From Anastatus disparis (taxonomy: Eukaryota; Arthropoda; Insecta; Hymenoptera; Eupelmidae): DNA of 64,000 nucleotides. The DNA lies in assembly GCA_017163975.1 (NCBI GenBank), contig JAFFSR010000244.1, positions 11,037,501 to 11,101,500 of the forward strand, read 5' to 3'. Positions 63,549-64,000 of the stretch are shown here, one piece after another; the stretch's first letter is position 1; each line of letters starts with the position of its first letter. Below the pieces are notes generated by a model. The model saw only the letters and a program-made list of their open reading frames with translations, was not told the DNA's origin and searched no databases. A program made the translations under genes and the position numbers.

Positions 63549-63870
63549 TTCAAAGTTCATGAGTAAACAGTGCGTCAAATCAAATTCTTTCACTTCAGTA
63601 AGAAAATTCGTAAGATTAATCCTTAGCGCGGACAAGTCAAGAAATTTATCAAAATAATATACATAAAAAGTTATAAACAAACTTTCGATATATACTATTT
63701 TGAGGTTAGGTTCATCGAGCTTGATATCTAATTTTCATTCAAAGTTCATAAAAAAATATGAAGCTAAATTGAATTTTTAATTTAACAAAAATTATTGTAT
63801 TAATATAGTTTTAGCGCGGACAAGTCATTATATTTGTCCAAATAGTGAATTTAAAAAGATATCAGTAAGA
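63549..63870. repeat. Two-copy direct repeat, about 188-bp period
   Basis: TTCAAAGTTCAT (63549 and 63738) and TAGCGCGGACAAGTCA (63624 and 63812) recur in the same order with nearly the same spacing, followed by related sequence (TTTATCAAAATA / TTTGTCCAAATA). It is a diverged tandem duplication that may continue past the window. Confidence 0.7.
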
Positions 63871-64000
63871 TAAAAAAAGCAAAACTCGATTCCAACAACT
63901 ACGACATCCCGTTAAGAAGGTTCTAATACTGAAATAGAAGTAATAAACAAAGTTAATTAAATTTTAAAAAATGTACAGAGAAGCGTGTTAAAAACAATAA

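Noticed and set aside
1..64000. CRISPR arrays, operons, phage or bacterial systems
   Set aside because: No spaced short repeats with unique spacers, no ribosome-binding-site operon layout and no prokaryotic gene density; the content is a eukaryotic intron-rich locus.

Overview
This is a very AT-rich (roughly 20-25% GC by eye) stretch of an arthropod, most likely insect, nuclear genome. Three things point there: spliced genes with GT/AG boundaries, tRNA-derived SINE copies, and a potassium-channel exon whose protein follows the insect SK channel. I cannot name the species. Most of the 64 kb is intron or intergenic DNA, and nearly all short open frames are chance ORFs in AT-rich sequence.

Two loci are recognisable. 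(1) A gamma-glutamyl hydrolase (GGH, folylpolyglutamate hydrolase, peptidase C26) locus lies on the minus strand between about 26.7 and 39.9 kb. It has two tandem, about 83% identical catalytic exons (32348-31441 and 27701-26686). Each is preceded by a splice acceptor in phase 1. A short signal-peptide exon at 39639-39558 ends in a strong donor in the matching phase 1. The simplest reading is one leader exon serving one or both terminal exons. The distal copy keeps an extra C-terminal hydrophobic tail that the proximal copy has lost to a 4-nt insertion. (2) A plus-strand small-conductance Ca2+-activated K+ channel (SK/KCNN) exon at 61397-61780 carries the N-terminal linker and S1; the rest of the channel lies beyond the right edge. 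An upstream GC-rich coding-type exon (45.6-45.9 kb) and weaker candidate 5' exons (about 1.1-2.0 kb, 3.6 kb, 57.4 kb) may be alternative 5' parts of the same gene, but the link is not proven. If the left-hand ones are, GGH would be nested in an SK intron on the opposite strand.

The rest is repeat-derived or empty. There are four copies of a tRNA-derived SINE (11.1, 13.3, 51.6 and 55.6 kb). Several non-autonomous DNA elements or hairpins have terminal inverted repeats next to TA dinucleotides (28.1, 33.1, 37.5 and 53.0 kb). Two related inverted-repeat elements lie at 8.7 and 15.9 kb, with a possible end fragment at 52.1 kb. There are also a 58-bp tandem array, an 84-bp and a 188-bp tandem duplication, microsatellites, and islands where a purine-rich strand switches to pyrimidine-rich around a GC-richer core, as near promoters.

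No CRISPR array, bacterial operon, rRNA gene or intact tRNA gene was seen.
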